Positions 62,365-64,000 of a stretch of DNA of 64,000 nt are shown one piece after another. Below the pieces are notes generated by a model, which searched no databases, was not told the DNA's origin, and saw only the letters and a program-made list of their open reading frames with translations. Origin of the DNA: Streptomyces sp. NBRC 110028 (GTDB taxonomy: Bacteria > Actinomycetota > Actinomycetes > Streptomycetales > Streptomycetaceae). Both the position numbers and the translations under genes were made by a program. Each line of letters begins with the position of its first letter. Position 1 is the first letter of the stretch. Location: assembly GCF_001417735.1 (NCBI RefSeq), contig NZ_BBUZ01000047.1:1-64000 (forward strand), read 5' to 3'.

Positions 62365-62436
62365 TGGGCGATACTGGGTTCGAACCAGTGACCTCTTCGG
62401 TGTGAACGAAGCGCTCTCCCGCTGAGCTAATCGCCC
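62365..62436 (-). tRNA. tRNA-Val (anticodon CAC)
   Basis: Seventy-two bases fold as a full cloverleaf: acceptor GGGCGAT/ATCGCCC plus discriminator A, D-stem GCTC/GAGC, anticodon stem CTTCG/CGAAG with loop TTCACAC (anticodon CAC, reading GTG), five-base variable region AGGTC, and T-arm ACTGG-TTCGAAC-CCAGT. The 3' CCA is not encoded. GTG is one of the two most used valine codons in this GC-rich genome. Confidence 0.96.
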
Positions 62437-62502
62437 GGGTCGTTCTTCCGGGGTCTGCCCCGGTGGAACGACCTGAACAATACAGGTCGGGCGAGGTGGG
62501 GT

Positions 62503-62970
62503 TCAAACCGGATTCCGGCCGGGCCTCCGGGTGAGCAAGTGGGACCGCAGTCCCCGGCGCCCGGCGCGCATCATCAGGGCGTGGTTGGCGCGGAACAGCG
62601 GCCGCCCGAGCACCGCGAAGCGCCGCAGCAGCGGTTTGCGCGCCACCACGTCCTGCTCGAACAGGGCGCGGGTGCCCGCGCCGCGCGCGGTGACCGTCCA
62701 GCGGGCCCAGCCCTCCAGGTCGCCGGAGAGGAGGATCCGCAGCGTGCCGCGGTCCGGGTCCCGGTGCGCCTCGGTGACGGTGAGGCGCAGGTCGTACGGG
62801 ACGAGGGAGCGGAAGCGGGCGGTGCCGGTGCGGTCGTCGACGCGCCGCACCTCACGGACCTGGCGCCACCACCGCGGGTAGCCGTCGCCGTCCGCCAGCG
62901 CCGCGAAGACGGCGGCGGGCGGCGCGTCGAGGTCCCAGCGGCTGTGGAAGCGGTAGTGGCACCAGTCCAT
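62503..62970 (-). CDS. SRPBCC (polyketide cyclase/dehydrase-like) protein
   Basis: Binds an unknown hydrophobic ligand in a START-like fold. The 155 residues begin HYRFHSRWDLDAPPAAVFAALADGDGYPRWW, the typical SRPBCC opening, then alternate strands and end with a C-terminal helix and a basic tail (RAGRRGLRSHLLTRRPGRN). It lies alone between tRNA-Val and the partial lyase-like gene. A role in polyketide metabolism is not implied by the neighbours. Confidence 0.85.
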   Translation of the reverse strand: MDWCHYRFHSRWDLDAPPAAVFAALADGDGYPRWWRQVREVRRVDDRTGTARFRSLVPYDLRLTVTEAHRDPDRGTLRILLSGDLEGWARWTVTARGAGTRALFEQDVVARKPLLRRFAVLGRPLFRANHALMMRAGRRGLRSHLLTRRPGRNPV

Positions 62971-63010
62971 GTCCTTCAGTGTGCGGCAGCGGGGCGGAAG
63001 ACGGCGGCGG

Positions 63011-63999
63011 CTACCCGGGCAGCTTGTCGCCGATCAGCGCCAGGTTCTGGATGGCGGCGAGGCCGTACTGCGCGGTGGCGTTGGTGCTCACCCAGGGCGC
63101 CTCGACGCCGGGCACCAGCGCGTCCGGGCCTTCGACCTTGGCCGTCTTCCAGCTGACGGAGGCGTCCGGGTAGCCGTCGCCCTCGTGGAACTCGGTGAAC
63201 TTCTGCCAGGCGCGGGCGGCCAGCTTCTCGTCCTTCAGCTGTACGGCGGCGTAGGCGTCGAGCCGTGAGTGGCCCTGGATCAGGATCAGCGAGCCGAAGT
63301 CGGCGCCGTAGCGGGCCTTCTGCTCGGCCTTGGTGGCGTTGAAGTAGCGGCAGTAGTCGAGCCAGGCCTCCTTGAACTCCGGCATGTCGATCAGGTCGAT
63401 GACCTCGGCGCACACCTCGACCAGGCCGAAGACGGCGGACAGGTGGGAGACGCTGACCTTGGGCTTGTCGTCGATGGCGTACTTGCCGGTGTCGAGGTCG
63501 TACAGCGCGGCGCCCTGGACGAAGCCGTTGGTCTGGGCGGCGATGGTCTCCATGGTACTGCGCAGCCGGGCCTCGGCCTTCTCGGCCTGCGGGCCGCGCC
63601 GTTCCCATTCGGTGAGCCAGGCCCCGGCCAGTCCGCTCCAGTCGGTGCCGAAGCCGATGGACAGGGCGTGCCGGTCGGGCTTGTAGTCGGGGTCGGGGCG
63701 GACCTTGCGCTGAGGGTCGAGGACGAGGAAGGACTCGTCGGAGTCGACGAGGGCGTGCATGATGTCGCCGATCCGCTCGTCGGCGGTGAGGAAGTAGAGG
63801 TAGCGGCGGTAGAGGGCGGTGGAGATGCGCTGCTGCTTGGCGCTGTCGGCGAAGTGCTGGACGCCGTGGCGGGTGCCAAGGCCGGTCCATTTGCCCAGGT
63901 GGTAGGCGTCGACCTCGCCGGTGTGCCGGGTCATGGCCTCGGCGAAGCGGTAGATGTCGGCGCGCCCGGAGCGCAGATACGCGAGCCAGAGCCACAGGT
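63011..63999 (-). CDS. C-terminal part of an exo-rhamnogalacturonan lyase-like (PL26/YetA-type) protein, cut by the window edge
   Basis: About 329 C-terminal residues are visible and the 5' end lies beyond the window. The sequence looks like an alpha/alpha-toroid domain of large extracellular polysaccharide lyases: MTRHTGEVDAYHLGKWTGLG, GVQHFADSAKQQRISTALYR, RYLYFLTADERIGDIMHALV, and later VSHLSAVFGLVEVCAEVIDL. I place it with the PcRGLX/YetA type by these patterns with moderate confidence. Streptomyces members usually carry a Tat signal at the missing N terminus. It ends 40 bases before the SRPBCC gene. Confidence 0.55.
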   Translation of the reverse strand, partial: LWLWLAYLRSGRADIYRFAEAMTRHTGEVDAYHLGKWTGLGTRHGVQHFADSAKQQRISTALYRRYLYFLTADERIGDIMHALVDSDESFLVLDPQRKVRPDPDYKPDRHALSIGFGTDWSGLAGAWLTEWERRGPQAEKAEARLRSTMETIAAQTNGFVQGAALYDLDTGKYAIDDKPKVSVSHLSAVFGLVEVCAEVIDLIDMPEFKEAWLDYCRYFNATKAEQKARYGADFGSLILIQGHSRLDAYAAVQLKDEKLAARAWQKFTEFHEGDGYPDASVSWKTAKVEGPDALVPGVEAPWVSTNATAQYGLAAIQNLALIGDKLPG

Positions 64000-64000
64000 C

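Noticed and set aside
62365..62436. tRNA-Val as an integration site with a nearby mobile element
   Set aside because: No integrase, no duplicated tRNA 3' end and no foreign-looking genes occur on either side within the window.

Overview
The window looks like the chromosomal core of a Streptomyces. It is strongly GC-rich with G/C at almost every third codon position, it uses many GTG starts and two TTG starts, and it carries bldD, an actinobacterial integration host factor, a phosphatidylinositol mannoside operon and one rare leucine TTA codon. No insertion sequence, prophage, integron or CRISPR array is visible. The gene order from thrS down to hisS (thrS, HIT, pgsA1, acyltransferase, pimA, pdxS, pdxT, yebC, ruvC, ruvA, ruvB, yajC, secD, secF, apt, relA, cyclophilin, metallo-hydrolase, hisS) is, as I recall it, the ancestral actinobacterial order also found in mycobacteria.

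Region 1 (1-15.3 kb), almost all on the minus strand, is nucleotide and cofactor metabolism. A pyrimidine operon reads pyrR, pyrB, pyrC, a PH-domain membrane protein, carA, carB, pyrD, pyrF. Its first gene has a PyrR-type RNA loop directly before its ribosome binding site. Then come the nucleoid protein gene (ihf), gmk, rpoZ, coaBC and metK, the last behind a hairpin-rich 319-base leader. bldD (plus strand) diverges from pyrR and has a BldD-like operator over its own promoter.

Region 2 (15.4-29.8 kb): nusB-efp, an aminopeptidase-P-like protein that has lost three of five metal ligands, a proline-rich P-loop kinase, the chorismate genes aroC-aroK-aroB, and an operon of two small membrane proteins, alaS, ruvX, mltG and aroE, followed by rpsD.

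Region 3 (29.8-50 kb): a DUF2470 gene with an iron box at its start and an in-frame TTA codon; rarA, a VKOR-family protein, hisS, a metallo-hydrolase, a cyclophilin, a DUF349 protein, relA (ppGpp synthetase/hydrolase), apt, secF-secD-yajC, ruvB-ruvA-ruvC, yebC, pdxT-pdxS. The 3' end of pdxT is embedded in four perfect-length 51-bp tandem repeats.

Region 4 (50-64 kb): a LemA-like protein, the PIM operon pgsA1-acyltransferase-pimA, an EF-G paralogue with degenerate GTPase motifs, a 550-residue membrane protein of unknown function, HIT, thrS, an apparently shortened DUF4365 gene, a DEDDh exonuclease, a VOC protein, tRNA-Val(CAC), an SRPBCC protein and the 3' part of a polysaccharide-lyase-like gene cut by the window edge.

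No large undescribed system is evident. The observations most worth following are the iron-box/TTA-codon DUF2470 gene, the pdxT repeat array, the ligand-poor M24 protein, the degenerate EF-G and the control RNA elements of the pyr operon.
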